15,380 nucleotides of DNA from RGIG4608 sp045637205 (lineage in GTDB: Bacteria > Bacillota > Clostridia > Oscillospirales > CAG-272), in assembly GCA_045637205.1 (NCBI GenBank), contig JAZTYY010000054.1:1-15380 (forward strand), written 5' to 3'. A program made the position numbers and the translations under genes. Positions 1 to 6,046 of this stretch are shown here, one piece after another. The number at the start of each line of letters is the position of its first letter. Within the stretch, counting starts at the first letter, position 1. The notes beneath the pieces were generated by a model. It had not been told where the DNA came from. It made no database searches and was given only the letters and a program-made list of their open reading frames with translations.

Positions 1-19
1 TCGGTCACGCTCGCGTTCT

Positions 20-38
20 GACAACACACCGTGTTGTC
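20..38. repeat. Perfect 8-bp hairpin with 3-base loop
   Basis: GACAACAC (20-27) and GTGTTGTC (31-38) are perfect inverted repeats around the loop ACC. No T-run follows on either strand, so it does not look like a terminator. The flanking GC-rich, CACGCTC-like sequence differs from the AT-rich DNA further in, and suggests the end of a dispersed repeat whose other part lies left of the window. It is the first of three adjacent palindromic elements. Function unknown. Confidence 0.6.
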
Positions 39-65
39 ATTCATTACGCTCACGACACTTTGTGG

Positions 66-175
66 CGTCGACCCCTACGGTTTGTAAGTTGATTTTTGCT
101 AATTTATAGCCATTTTAATAGCAATATGGCTATTATACAACTTAAAAATTACCACAATCATTGTAGGGGTCGACG
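66..175. repeat. 110-bp nested inverted-repeat element, MITE-like
   Basis: The ends are a perfect 13-bp inverted repeat, CGTCGACCCCTAC (66-78) and GTAGGGGTCGACG (163-175). Two further inverted pairs nest inside: TAAGTTG (85-91) with CAACTTA (138-144), and ATAGCCAT (106-113) with ATGGCTAT (126-133). A transcript or an extruded strand could fold into one long, interrupted stem. The GC-rich ends and AT-rich core, with no coding capacity, resemble small non-autonomous palindromic elements. I see no clear target-site duplication. GC-rich sequence continues to about 190, so the true boundary is uncertain. Confidence 0.6.
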
Positions 176-259
176 TCCTCGACGACCCGTTATAAAAGAA
201 AAGTAACTAACCTATAACCCCCAATTTATCATTCAAATTTTGATTTATCTCTCTATTAG

Positions 260-472
260 CCTTCTCCAGCGGAGAAGGTGTCACCGATAGGTGACGGATG
301 AGGAGAGCACCATTTAGTATAAATGAAGAAATTTAACATAAAACAAAAACCTTGATTTTTTAAGTAATTTCTTTATGTTAATAAACGAAATTTGGTTGAG
401 AAAGACCATTGTTTTCACAAACCGTGTTCTCCTCATCCACCGCAAGCGGTCCCCCTTCCCCGCTGGGGAAGG
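260..472. repeat. Inverted pair of two-hairpin repeat units flanking an AT-rich core
   Basis: Two copies of one repeat unit face each other. The left unit (260-310) has hairpin CCTTCTCC-AGC-GGAGAAGG (260-278), hairpin GTCACC-GATA-GGTGAC (280-295), then GGATGAGGAGAGCAC (296-310). The right unit (424-472), read on the minus strand, has CCTTCCCC-AGC-GGGGAAGG (472-454), a hairpin ACCGC-TT-GCGGT (450-439), then GGATGAGGAGAACAC (438-424). The core between them (311-423) is AT-rich and noncoding. The unit resembles a dispersed repeat I recall from gut Clostridia genomes. Apparent open frames across the right unit only translate the repeat. Mobility and function are unknown. Confidence 0.7.
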
Positions 473-509
473 CACAGATAAATCCCTATTTAGCAAAAAA
501 CAAAGGAGC

Positions 510-545
510 AAAAAATCCCCCGCGCGTTTAATCGCACGGGGGATT
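510..545 (-). terminator. Rho-independent terminator of the lipoprotein gene
   Basis: A 13-bp stem (514-526 with 533-545, loop 527-532) ends in a run of six T on the minus strand. The one non-Watson-Crick position is a G-U wobble in the minus-strand RNA but a C-A mismatch in the plus-strand RNA, so the structure is tuned to minus transcription. It lies 45 bases beyond the lipoprotein stop codon. Confidence 0.85.
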
Positions 546-553
546 GAGGTTTG

Positions 554-578
554 TTTAGTTTAGTTTAGTTTAGTTTAG
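554..578. repeat. (TTTAG)5 pentanucleotide tandem repeat
   Basis: Five perfect copies of TTTAG lie between the lipoprotein stop codon (590-592) and its terminator, followed by a partial unit TTTG. The 5-base period puts TAG in all three plus frames and TAA in all three minus frames, so the tract stops translation in six frames. Tracts like this can change copy number by slippage. Here it would lie in the 3' untranslated region. Confidence 0.75.
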
Positions 579-589
579 TTTGTTATGGG

Positions 590-3500
590 TTATTTTTTGG
601 ACCAAGAGCCAGAGCCCTTAGACCAAGCACCTGCAGCTATTGTATAGCAGTTATTTCCGTTTGTAGGAATTGTCAAGTCACTAGTTTGGTTCCAACAAGG
701 TGGATTATCAAAATTATTATTTGAATTATTGGGATCCATTCGACCAAAAATTATACTAGTATATTTGTCTTTAGGGATCCAACAAGAATAAGTACCGTCT
801 GCTTCTTTGTCATTCATATTATACCAAACTGCTGATACACCATTAGCCCATACATAAGCACTAAATCTTGCATTACTCTGTGTCCAGTTGCTGTTGGGTT
901 TCAAATAAATATGCATATAATTACTAATATCATCGTATTTGCAACTAGACAATGCCTTAGTAGTCATAGTAACTTTATGATAATTATCTCCTGAACCACG
1001 ACTTGAGCAACTGTATACAGTGTCAGTAGCAACCTTTGTAAAGTCTAAGTCGGCTGTCTGATCGCGTTTAGTGTTATCGTCGTTATAAAGTCCGCTAATA
1101 ACAAAGGTTTCTGCATATGTAGGAATTTCTAACTTATAGTATTCGATTGCATTTGTAGCATCATAACCTACAAGTTCCATTGCTTTGCCTGGCCATGCAT
1201 CATTATAAGAACCTTCAGCTCCCCAATAATAATAAATTCTTACATCATCCCACAACCAGTTGTTCTGTACGTAAATTGTCTTTGTTGGAGCCTTTGCACC
1301 ACATACTGTACAAGTGTAATTAGTGTTGAACCACTGATGTTCACCAACTGTTCTTGTTGCACCACATGTGTTACATGTTTTATCGCAAGCATTGTCATAT
1401 TTATGGCCCTTAGCTGCAACTGTTGTCTGTGCAACGAGAACTGTATTACATACTGAGCAATGCTTACCTTCTGTCTTGCCAGCTGTTGTACATGTTGCTG
1501 CAACTGCTTCGTCAACTACTTCTGTATGACCCTTTGCCGCAATTGTTGTCTGTGCTACTGTTGTAACACCACATACTGAACACTTCTTACCTTCTGTAAG
1601 ACCTGTTGCTGTACATGTTGCATCTTTGCCTGCTACTGTCACTTCTTTATGACCAAGAGCTTCTTTAATTACTGCGCTACATACTGTACATGTCTGAGCT
1701 GTTGTACATGTTGCAGCATCACCAGGTGTATGACCCTTTTCATCAACTGTAATTGTTTCACGGCTGATTTCTGCGTTACATACTGTACAGTAAACTACGT
1801 TATCGTAAGAGCCTTTATCTGTACAAGAGGAAGCAACGTTATTTTCAACTACTATTTCACCATGTGTATGTGCGAGTTTTTCAGTAGTGATTGTTTCACG
1901 GCTGATTTCTTCGCCACACTCTGCACACTTGGTTACCTTATCATAAGAACCGTTTGCTGTGCAAGTTGCATTCACGATATTTTCTTCAACTATTGTAGTT
2001 GATGTGTGTGTGCAAGATGTGTCACCAAGAGTTACTTTTCCGTTGTTTTCGTAGTTTGCAAGAATGAATTCATCGCTTGCACCCTGATCAGCAACAATCT
2101 TGAATGCGTATGCTCCGCTAGGAAGCTGAATCTTATAAGTGTTACCTTCAACGAGCATTGTACTCATGTCGATACCGTCGATAATTGTTGTCCATCTGTC
2201 GTTACCATTTGCGAACCAATACTGAAGTTTAAGATTTGTCCAACCTGCATTATTGTGAACATAAATTATCTTACCGTTCTTGCTGTTTGTTGTAACGCCG
2301 TCGTGTTCAGCACAACCGTAAACACCCTGTCCACCGCCGTAAAGCTGGTTGAATACGATGGGTGTGTAGTCTGTAGCAACTTCTTTGAGTTGTTCTTGTG
2401 TAAGGCTAGTAACAGGAACAGATATTTCTCCATCCTTATGTGTAGGAACACCATATCTGGGGTTGGAGAAAGCTCCATTATTTAAGCCCTCTTCAGCTCT
2501 TACCCAAGGATATCTTCGACCTGTTCCACTCTCCTGGTTTGCAAACTGATAGTATGTGTAGTTTACCCAATCACCGTAGTAAACATTTACGTTTTCACAT
2601 GTCAAGAAAGGAGCAGCCGCATTCAATGCGCTCTTGGGACTGTTCTGCTCTGTATGACCGATAAGCATACCGCAACGACGGTAAGCATACCACTGATATG
2701 CAGCTGTTACGTCAGAGTAAACGTCAAGTCTTACTGCAACTGTAACGTCTTCCATCTTAACTGTTGCATCGCCCCACTTACCACCGATAACACCACCGGA
2801 CAAGTTGTCAAAGTCACCCCAAAGTGAGCCAACTGTTACGGTAGAGTCAACAACAATGTTCTTAAATGTGTGGCTATAACCTTTGGAAATATCTGTTCCG
2901 TAAGGACCGTAGCAAACTTCACCAACTACGCCACCTGTAGCGCGCTGATAGTTAGCAATTTTAGAATTTGTTACAACGATATTTTCGAAGTGGCAAGTAC
3001 CCTGCGCATAGCCAACTACGATACCCATATCAACGCATTCCATTTTGATGTCTGCGCCATTTACTACAAGGTTTTTGATTGTTGCATTTTCGATAGATGC
3101 AAACAAACCAGCACCTGCGGTGGAATATGTGTAGTCCTTGTCGGTTGCACTTTCAAGGTCCCAACCCTGTTCATAGAGGTTGTAGATTGTGTGTCCCTGA
3201 CCATCGAATGTGCCCATGAAAGCTGTATTGCTATCTTTGTTATATGTATAACCATATCCGATAGGATCAAAATTGATGTTGTTAAGGTCAATGTCAACAC
3301 CGAGTTTTACTGTCTTGCCTGCAAAAGTAGTACCTGCATCAACAAGATTTCTAAATCCAATGAAATCTGCAGCAGAATCAAGTGTGAATTCATCAGCTTC
3401 AGTGTTTGCAGTATACCAAGATGTATCAGCATCTGTTTCTGCAGTCAATACATCAACTTCTGCCTTAACCATAGAGAAGGTTGAGAAAGAAGCAACGTAG

Positions 3501-4126
3501 ATTGTAACTTCACCTGTTTCTTCGTTATACACGTACTGATTGTGAATTGCAAAATCACTTGCGCTATTTACTCTTGTCATAAGAACTGCTTCACCATTTT
3601 CGTGATGGTAAAGTTTAAGCTCAGTGTTTGCAAGGCCAATTGGGAGAATTGCACCAAGCTTAACTGTCATGGGTGTTTTGTTATCAAGAGCTACACCTGA
3701 AATGTGAACGTCCAAATTGTTGAGGATTTCAGCATCGCCAAAGTCAGCTCCGTTATCTTCAACGTTCTTTATTGAAAGAGCGAGAGATGTTGCACCAACG
3801 TCAACCTTAACGTCGGCAGGGATCAATGCAGCAATGCCTTCTTCATCACCAATAACAACGTCATTAGTGAGTGTGCCGAGAATAAGTGAATTGTCGGCAA
3901 GCTCTGTAGATCCCGCATAAATATGATTAGGGTCTGTAACTGTGGGTTTTGTAACTGTGCCGGGCTTGATTACTGTGATGAAATCGTCTGTGCTACCTTC
4001 TTCTGTGATACCACCAGCAATCTCATCGTTCTTTGATGGCTGGTAGCACGCAGTCATAATACTTACAACCATAATCATGCAAAGAACAAGCGCAAGCACT
4101 CTTGTGAAAATAGAGTTTGTCTTCAT
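590..4126 (-). CDS. Large secreted lipoprotein with beta-helix-like region, Cys-rich repeats and starch-binding-like modules
   Basis: This is a 1178-residue exported protein, probably lipid-anchored and cell-surface exposed. Residues 1-27 form a signal peptide (KTNS...R, hydrophobic 10-25) ending in the lipobox-like MTAC, with Cys27 as the lipidation site. Residues 90-225 are a beta-rich region containing LDVHISGVALDNKTPMTV. Residues 245-470 look like a right-handed beta-helix with GLUG-like turns (GTFDGQGHTI, AGLFASIENATIKNLVV, GGVVGEV). Residues 619-703 resemble a CBM26-type starch-binding module. Residues 705-943 are tandem C-x10-C-x2-C/GH repeats, with a 41-residue period in the best-kept part. 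Residues 949-1060 are a better CBM26-like module (IYVQNNWLWDDVRIYYYWG, DAWPGKAM). Residues 1070-1178 form a third beta-sandwich-like module with CWNQTSDLTIP. No enzyme active site is recognisable, so a glucan-binding or adhesin role is inference. The ATG at 4124-4126 is chosen because AAAGGA lies just upstream and the signal peptide begins there; a frame open to 4201 lacks both. Confidence 0.85.
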   Translation of the reverse strand: MKTNSIFTRVLALVLCMIMVVSIMTACYQPSKNDEIAGGITEEGSTDDFITVIKPGTVTKPTVTDPNHIYAGSTELADNSLILGTLTNDVVIGDEEGIAALIPADVKVDVGATSLALSIKNVEDNGADFGDAEILNNLDVHISGVALDNKTPMTVKLGAILPIGLANTELKLYHHENGEAVLMTRVNSASDFAIHNQYVYNEETGEVTIYVASFSTFSMVKAEVDVLTAETDADTSWYTANTEADEFTLDSAADFIGFRNLVDAGTTFAGKTVKLGVDIDLNNINFDPIGYGYTYNKDSNTAFMGTFDGQGHTIYNLYEQGWDLESATDKDYTYSTAGAGLFASIENATIKNLVVNGADIKMECVDMGIVVGYAQGTCHFENIVVTNSKIANYQRATGGVVGEVCYGPYGTDISKGYSHTFKNIVVDSTVTVGSLWGDFDNLSGGVIGGKWGDATVKMEDVTVAVRLDVYSDVTAAYQWYAYRRCGMLIGHTEQNSPKSALNAAAPFLTCENVNVYYGDWVNYTYYQFANQESGTGRRYPWVRAEEGLNNGAFSNPRYGVPTHKDGEISVPVTSLTQEQLKEVATDYTPIVFNQLYGGGQGVYGCAEHDGVTTNSKNGKIIYVHNNAGWTNLKLQYWFANGNDRWTTIIDGIDMSTMLVEGNTYKIQLPSGAYAFKIVADQGASDEFILANYENNGKVTLGDTSCTHTSTTIVEENIVNATCTANGSYDKVTKCAECGEEISRETITTEKLAHTHGEIVVENNVASSCTDKGSYDNVVYCTVCNAEISRETITVDEKGHTPGDAATCTTAQTCTVCSAVIKEALGHKEVTVAGKDATCTATGLTEGKKCSVCGVTTVAQTTIAAKGHTEVVDEAVAATCTTAGKTEGKHCSVCNTVLVAQTTVAAKGHKYDNACDKTCNTCGATRTVGEHQWFNTNYTCTVCGAKAPTKTIYVQNNWLWDDVRIYYYWGAEGSYNDAWPGKAMELVGYDATNAIEYYKLEIPTYAETFVISGLYNDDNTKRDQTADLDFTKVATDTVYSCSSRGSGDNYHKVTMTTKALSSCKYDDISNYMHIYLKPNSNWTQSNARFSAYVWANGVSAVWYNMNDKEADGTYSCWIPKDKYTSIIFGRMDPNNSNNNFDNPPCWNQTSDLTIPTNGNNCYTIAAGAWSKGSGSWSKK
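1298..2014 (-). repeat. Cys/His-rich tandem repeats coded within the lipoprotein gene
   Basis: This stretch codes residues 705-943. The units share Cys...Cys-x2-Cys...Gly-His, for example C838, C849, C852 followed by H867. Conserved GH pairs at 826, 867 and 908 give an exact 41-residue period. The two central units are close copies at the DNA level too (about 1400-1640). Earlier units (705-800) are longer and carry a shared SYD...EISRETIT pattern; the last (911-943) is shorter. Such repeats are frequent in clostridial surface proteins. Whether they bind metal or act as spacers cannot be read from sequence. Confidence 0.75.
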
Positions 4127-4189
4127 AACGTTTCCTTTCTGTATAGACAAAATATTTACTTGTACTATATTATATATACAATTAATGAT

Positions 4190-4218
4190 AGTATAGCACA
4201 TTTTTTATAACAAATCAA
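4190..4218 (-). promoter_or_regulatory. Sigma-A-type promoter of the lipoprotein gene
   Basis: On the minus strand, -35 TTGATT (4218-4213), a 17-base spacer and -10 TATACT (4195-4190) precede the ATG at 4126, leaving a leader of about 55-60 bases. Both boxes are identical to those of the ptsH promoter in this window. Confidence 0.65.
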
Positions 4219-4271
4219 CAGTAAATTAAAAAAATATCAATAAAATTTATATTATATTAACATTGTTCACA

Positions 4272-4306
4272 AAAATAGCACCGAGCGACTTGCTCGGTGC
4301 TATTTT
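4272..4306 (-). terminator. Rho-independent terminator of yajC
   Basis: A perfect 15-bp stem (4272-4286 with 4292-4306, loop GACTT) sits 5 bases beyond the yajC stop codon and runs into a T-run on the minus strand. It isolates yajC from the lipoprotein gene, which has its own promoter downstream. Confidence 0.9.
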
Positions 4307-4311
4307 ATCAA

Positions 4312-4587
4312 TTACTGTGCGTCTTCAGCCTTAACGTCAACGCTGCGAATCGCTGTTTTAAGAATGCGAATCTTTGTGCCGTTTTTACTTGTTTCAATAA
4401 CACATGTTTCATCCTTGATGCTAACAACTCTACCGATGATGCCACCGATTGTTGTGATTTCGTCGCCAATTTCAAGGTTATTTCTCATGTCGTTTGCTTC
4501 CTTTTCAGCCTTCTTCTGAGGTCTGATTGTGAGGAAGTACATTGCTACAAGCATAACAACGAGCAAAATAATTGGAAGAAGTTCCAT
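4312..4587 (-). CDS. yajC: Preprotein translocase accessory subunit YajC
   Basis: This is a small single-pass membrane protein of the SecDF-YajC complex, which assists Sec-dependent export. Its 91 residues are close to the family's usual size. A hydrophobic N-terminal helix (residues 2-20) ends in the family-typical FLTIRPQKKAEKE. A soluble beta-rich domain follows with GDEITTIGGIIGRVVSI (41-57). The ATG at 4585-4587 is chosen because GGAGGT lies 8 bases upstream; an upstream extension to 4743 would run through the promoter and lacks family similarity. In many Clostridia yajC sits by secD/secF or tgt. Here it stands alone, with its own promoter and terminator, divergent from rimM. Confidence 0.93.
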   Translation of the reverse strand: MELLPIILLVVMLVAMYFLTIRPQKKAEKEANDMRNNLEIGDEITTIGGIIGRVVSIKDETCVIETSKNGTKIRILKTAIRSVDVKAEDAQ

Positions 4588-4629
4588 ATAGTTTACCTCC
4601 GTAACAATATTCTTATTACTAACTTTACC

Positions 4630-4658
4630 ATTATACATTATTTTTTCCATTTTTGCAA
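4630..4658 (-). promoter_or_regulatory. Sigma-A-type promoter of yajC
   Basis: On the minus strand, -35 TTGCAA (4658-4653), a 17-base spacer and a perfect -10 TATAAT (4635-4630). It predicts a leader of about 35 bases before the yajC ATG, just enough for the GGAGGT ribosome binding site. Confidence 0.75.
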
Positions 4659-4737
4659 TACTTTTTCCATAATTTTGAAAAATTAATGAAAAATAGTAAA
4701 TTATTTGCATAAAACACATAAAAAAATTCCGTTTTTG

Positions 4738-4766
4738 TTGCAATAGTTGATAAAATGTGGTATACT
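4738..4766 (+). promoter_or_regulatory. Sigma-A-type promoter of the rimM operon
   Basis: -35 TTGCAA (4738-4743), a 17-base spacer and -10 TATACT (4761-4766) lie about 35 bases upstream of the expected ribosome binding site AAAAGGA (4794-4800) and 43 bases upstream of the rimM ATG. The hexamer TTGCAA is also the -35 box of the divergent yajC promoter, about 80 bases away. Confidence 0.7.
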
Positions 4767-4808
4767 ACTCTAAATAAGTATGCAATTTTTTAGAAAAGGA
4801 TATATACA

Positions 4809-5318
4809 ATGGCAAAATCACAGTTTCTTGAATGCGGAAAAATCGTAAATACCCACGGTATTCGCGGTGGGCTTAAGCTTGAATCATGGTGCGATACACC
4901 AAAGGACCTTGCATCCTTGAAAAAGGTGTTTCTTAAAAACGGTGCTGAGTACAAATGCTATAAGGTGAAAAAGGCTTCTATATTTAAGCAGTTCGTGCTT
5001 TTTGAGCTTGATGGTATTAACGATATCGATACCGCAATGACACTTAAAAACAGAATAGTTTTTGCTGATAGAGATGATATTTCAATCGACGAGGACGCCT
5101 TCTTCTTGGCCGACATTATCGGCTTGCCCGTTTTCGATATTTCAAACGGTGAAAAAATTGGAACTCTCTCTGACGTTTTGAACCTCGGCGCGAGTGATCT
5201 CTATGAAATAGATACCGAAAAGGGAAAGAAGCTCATTCCCGCGGTTGACGAATTTATTAAGGAAATTGACCTTGAAAAAGGAATTTTCGTATCACTTATT
5301 GAAGGAATGCTTGACTGA
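4809..5318 (+). CDS. rimM: Ribosome maturation factor RimM
   Basis: RimM binds ribosomal protein S19 and helps mature the 3' domain of 16S rRNA in the 30S subunit. The 169-residue length is normal. The N-terminal RimM barrel begins with the signature GKIVNTHGIRGGLKL (10-24). The C-terminal PRC barrel starts near residue 96, with FFLADIIGLPV (98-108), GASDLYEI (127-134) and the closing LIPAVDEFIKEIDLEKGIF (142-160). AAAAGGA lies 8 bases before the ATG. It is first in its operon and 2 bases from trmD, the usual order. The rpsP gene that often precedes rimM is absent; yajC diverges there instead. Confidence 0.96.
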   Translation: MAKSQFLECGKIVNTHGIRGGLKLESWCDTPKDLASLKKVFLKNGAEYKCYKVKKASIFKQFVLFELDGINDIDTAMTLKNRIVFADRDDISIDEDAFFLADIIGLPVFDISNGEKIGTLSDVLNLGASDLYEIDTEKGKKLIPAVDEFIKEIDLEKGIFVSLIEGMLD

Positions 5319-5320
5319 TT

Positions 5321-6016
5321 ATGAGATTTGATATAATGACGCTTTTCCCCGAGCTTGTTTCATCGGTTTTGGGTGAGAGCATAATAGGTAGAGCGCAAAA
5401 GGCGGGCTACGTTTCCGTTCACGCGCACAATATACGCGATTTTGCAAATAACAAGCACAATAAGGTGGATGACACCCCCTATGGTGGCGGGTTCGGGATG
5501 CTCATGATGGCGCCACCCGTCTATGATTGCTATGAATTCGTTAAGGGGCAGGTTGTTTCAGAGCTTGGTGAAAATGCTAAATCAAAGGTGATTTATATGA
5601 GCCCACAGGGAAAGGTTCTCACGCAGGAAAAGGCGCAGGAGCTTTCAGAATACGATAACCTCATCATCCTTTGCGGACATTATGAGGGAATTGATTCTCG
5701 CGTGCTTGAGGAAATCGTTGACGAGGAAATTTCAATCGGTGATTACGTTCTGACCGGTGGTGAATTGCCCGCTTGCGTGCTCATTGACTGCGTTTCTCGT
5801 CTTAAAGAGGGTGTACTTGCGGACAAAAAGTGCCACGAGGATGAAAGCATCTCCTGTGGACGTCTTGAATATCCACAGTATACGCGCCCATATGAATTTC
5901 ACGGCAAAAAGGTGCCCGACGTATTAATTTCAGGAAATCACGCTGAAATTGATAAATGGCGCATGCAACAATCAATTGAAATAACTAAGAAAAAAAGACC
6001 GGATCTTTTAAAATAA
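5321..6016 (+). CDS. trmD: tRNA (guanine-N1)-methyltransferase TrmD
   Basis: TrmD methylates G37 at N1 in tRNAs reading CNN codons, using S-adenosylmethionine, and so prevents +1 frameshifts. At 231 residues it is slightly short for the family but complete. SPOUT trefoil-knot motifs are clear: PYGGGFGMLM (53-62), LCGHYEGIDSRV (117-128) and GDYVLTGGELPACVLIDCVSR (140-160), with Arg160 at the conserved arginine. The substrate-binding LEYPQYTRP (182-190) and VLISGNH (201-207) follow; the Asp-rich stretch HEDES (172-176) should hold the catalytic Asp. The gap to rimM is 2 bases, so translational coupling is likely. Downstream, rplS, the common partner, is replaced by an envelope gene. Confidence 0.97.
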   Translation: MRFDIMTLFPELVSSVLGESIIGRAQKAGYVSVHAHNIRDFANNKHNKVDDTPYGGGFGMLMMAPPVYDCYEFVKGQVVSELGENAKSKVIYMSPQGKVLTQEKAQELSEYDNLIILCGHYEGIDSRVLEEIVDEEISIGDYVLTGGELPACVLIDCVSRLKEGVLADKKCHEDESISCGRLEYPQYTRPYEFHGKKVPDVLISGNHAEIDKWRMQQSIEITKKKRPDLLK

Positions 6017-6046
6017 TATGATTCCGTTATTACGGGAGGGATTAGT

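Noticed and set aside
1..109. Plus-frame reading of about 36 codons from the left edge
   Set aside because: It runs through the palindromic repeats, has repeat-like Ser/Arg-rich composition and matches no family I recognise.
314..563. Open frames on both strands reading PSPAGKGDRLRWMRR-like peptide across the repeat
   Set aside because: They translate the hairpin repeat unit at 424-472, lack ribosome binding sites, and end in the repeat or the TTTAG tract.
554..578. CRISPR-like direct repeats
   Set aside because: The copies are contiguous 5-mers with no spacers; no repeat-spacer pattern occurs anywhere in the window.
1649..3484. Long plus-strand frames of 117, 159 and 204 codons rich in Cys, Ile and Phe
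   Set aside because: They are antisense shadows of the lipoprotein gene, with compositions typical of reading repeats backward and no ribosome binding sites.
4127..4201. 25-residue N-terminal extension of the lipoprotein
   Set aside because: It would start in the promoter region at 4190-4201, has no ribosome binding site and would bury the signal peptide.
4588..4743. 52-residue N-terminal extension of YajC
   Set aside because: It spans the yajC promoter, and the ATG at 4587 has an ideal GGAGGT and family-matching N-terminus.
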